Origin: an uncultured Arenicella sp. | GTDB lineage: Bacteria; Pseudomonadota; Gammaproteobacteria; Arenicellales; Arenicellaceae | Direction: 5' to 3' | Assembly: GCA_938048185.1 (NCBI GenBank) | Contig: CALIVT010000012.1 | Coordinates: 1 to 62,389, forward strand | Length of the DNA stretch: 62,389 nucleotides | Part shown: positions 62,370 to 62,389 of the stretch, in pieces | Numbering within the stretch: the first letter of the stretch is position 1 | Layout of the letters: the number at the start of each line of letters is the position of its first letter | Program-made: the position numbers and the translations under genes | The notes under the pieces: generated by a model | Database searches by the model: none | What the model saw: the letters and a program-made list of their open reading frames with translations, nothing else | What the model was told of the DNA's origin: nothing

Positions 62370-62389
62370 CTTCTGGCTAGACCAAACGC

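Overview
The window is typical chromosomal DNA of a free-living gammaproteobacterium, probably marine and of roughly balanced GC. The evidence is gene order. On the minus strand the left part runs TPR lipoprotein, lolB, ispE, tRNA-Gln, prs, rplY (ctc form), pth, ychF, with hemA-prfA-prmC reading the other way. Near the right end, ygfB-pepP-ubiquinone hydroxylase (minus) is divergent from zapB-like-zapA-6S RNA-fau (plus). Both are classic gammaproteobacterial arrangements. The exact family cannot be fixed by eye; something like an Arenicella-type lineage would fit, but that is inference.

Layout. 1-483: one integron-type gene cassette (a small double-CxxC protein) with a well-formed attC site at the window edge and a degenerate attC on the other side; no integrase is visible. 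771-8147 (minus): GTPase, translation, PRPP, isoprenoid and lipoprotein-sorting genes. 8363-14141 (plus): a divergent CstA-like membrane protein, hemA-prfA-prmC and a DUF455 ferritin-like protein. 14601-21648 (plus): a complete Bat (aerotolerance) operon, moxR-DUF58-DUF4381-batA-batB/C-batD. 21725-24988: a TetR regulator divergent from a flavin oxidoreductase/DUF2855 pair, with two palindromic operators over the promoter. 25059-32733: metabolic and transport genes, including a LuxR regulator fused to an alpha/beta-hydrolase domain that lacks its catalytic Ser and His, followed by a secreted hydrolase. 32785-39252: a galactoside island (GH36 alpha-galactosidase, FadR-type GntR regulator, AT-rich secreted beta-helix protein, galactonate dehydratase), with a 180-bp MITE-like element between regulator and beta-helix gene. 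39495-43787: DUF4389 protein, SoxR with a near-perfect SoxR box in front of a VOC protein, PepSY protein, an orphan lasso-peptide B2-type protein and an orphan GspC-like protein. 43784-48405 (minus): lnt, DUF4124 protein, lgt, PfkB kinase, gcvH. 48627-52656: iron ABC transporter binding protein and permease with a Fur box, fur itself, and a PhnD-like binding protein. 52697-58255: ubiquinone hydroxylase, pepP, ygfB, zapB-like, zapA, 6S RNA, fau and a periplasmic cyclophilin. 58263-62369: a candidate structured RNA, then an SDR epimerase, a GlpD-like dehydrogenase and a GT4 glycosyltransferase.

Two patterns cut across the genes. Short tandem duplications (16-23 bp, 2-4 copies) occur repeatedly at or just outside gene ends (24973, 39336, 39802, 47996, 56903), twice including a stop codon. 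Regulatory sites readable by eye link regulators to targets: TetR (22313-22346), SoxR (40409-40426) and Fur (48579-48597). The most unusual items are the attC-flanked cassette, the pseudo-hydrolase LuxR fusion, the multi-stem RNA candidate at 58263-58450, the orphan lasso-B2-type protein and the MITE-like element.
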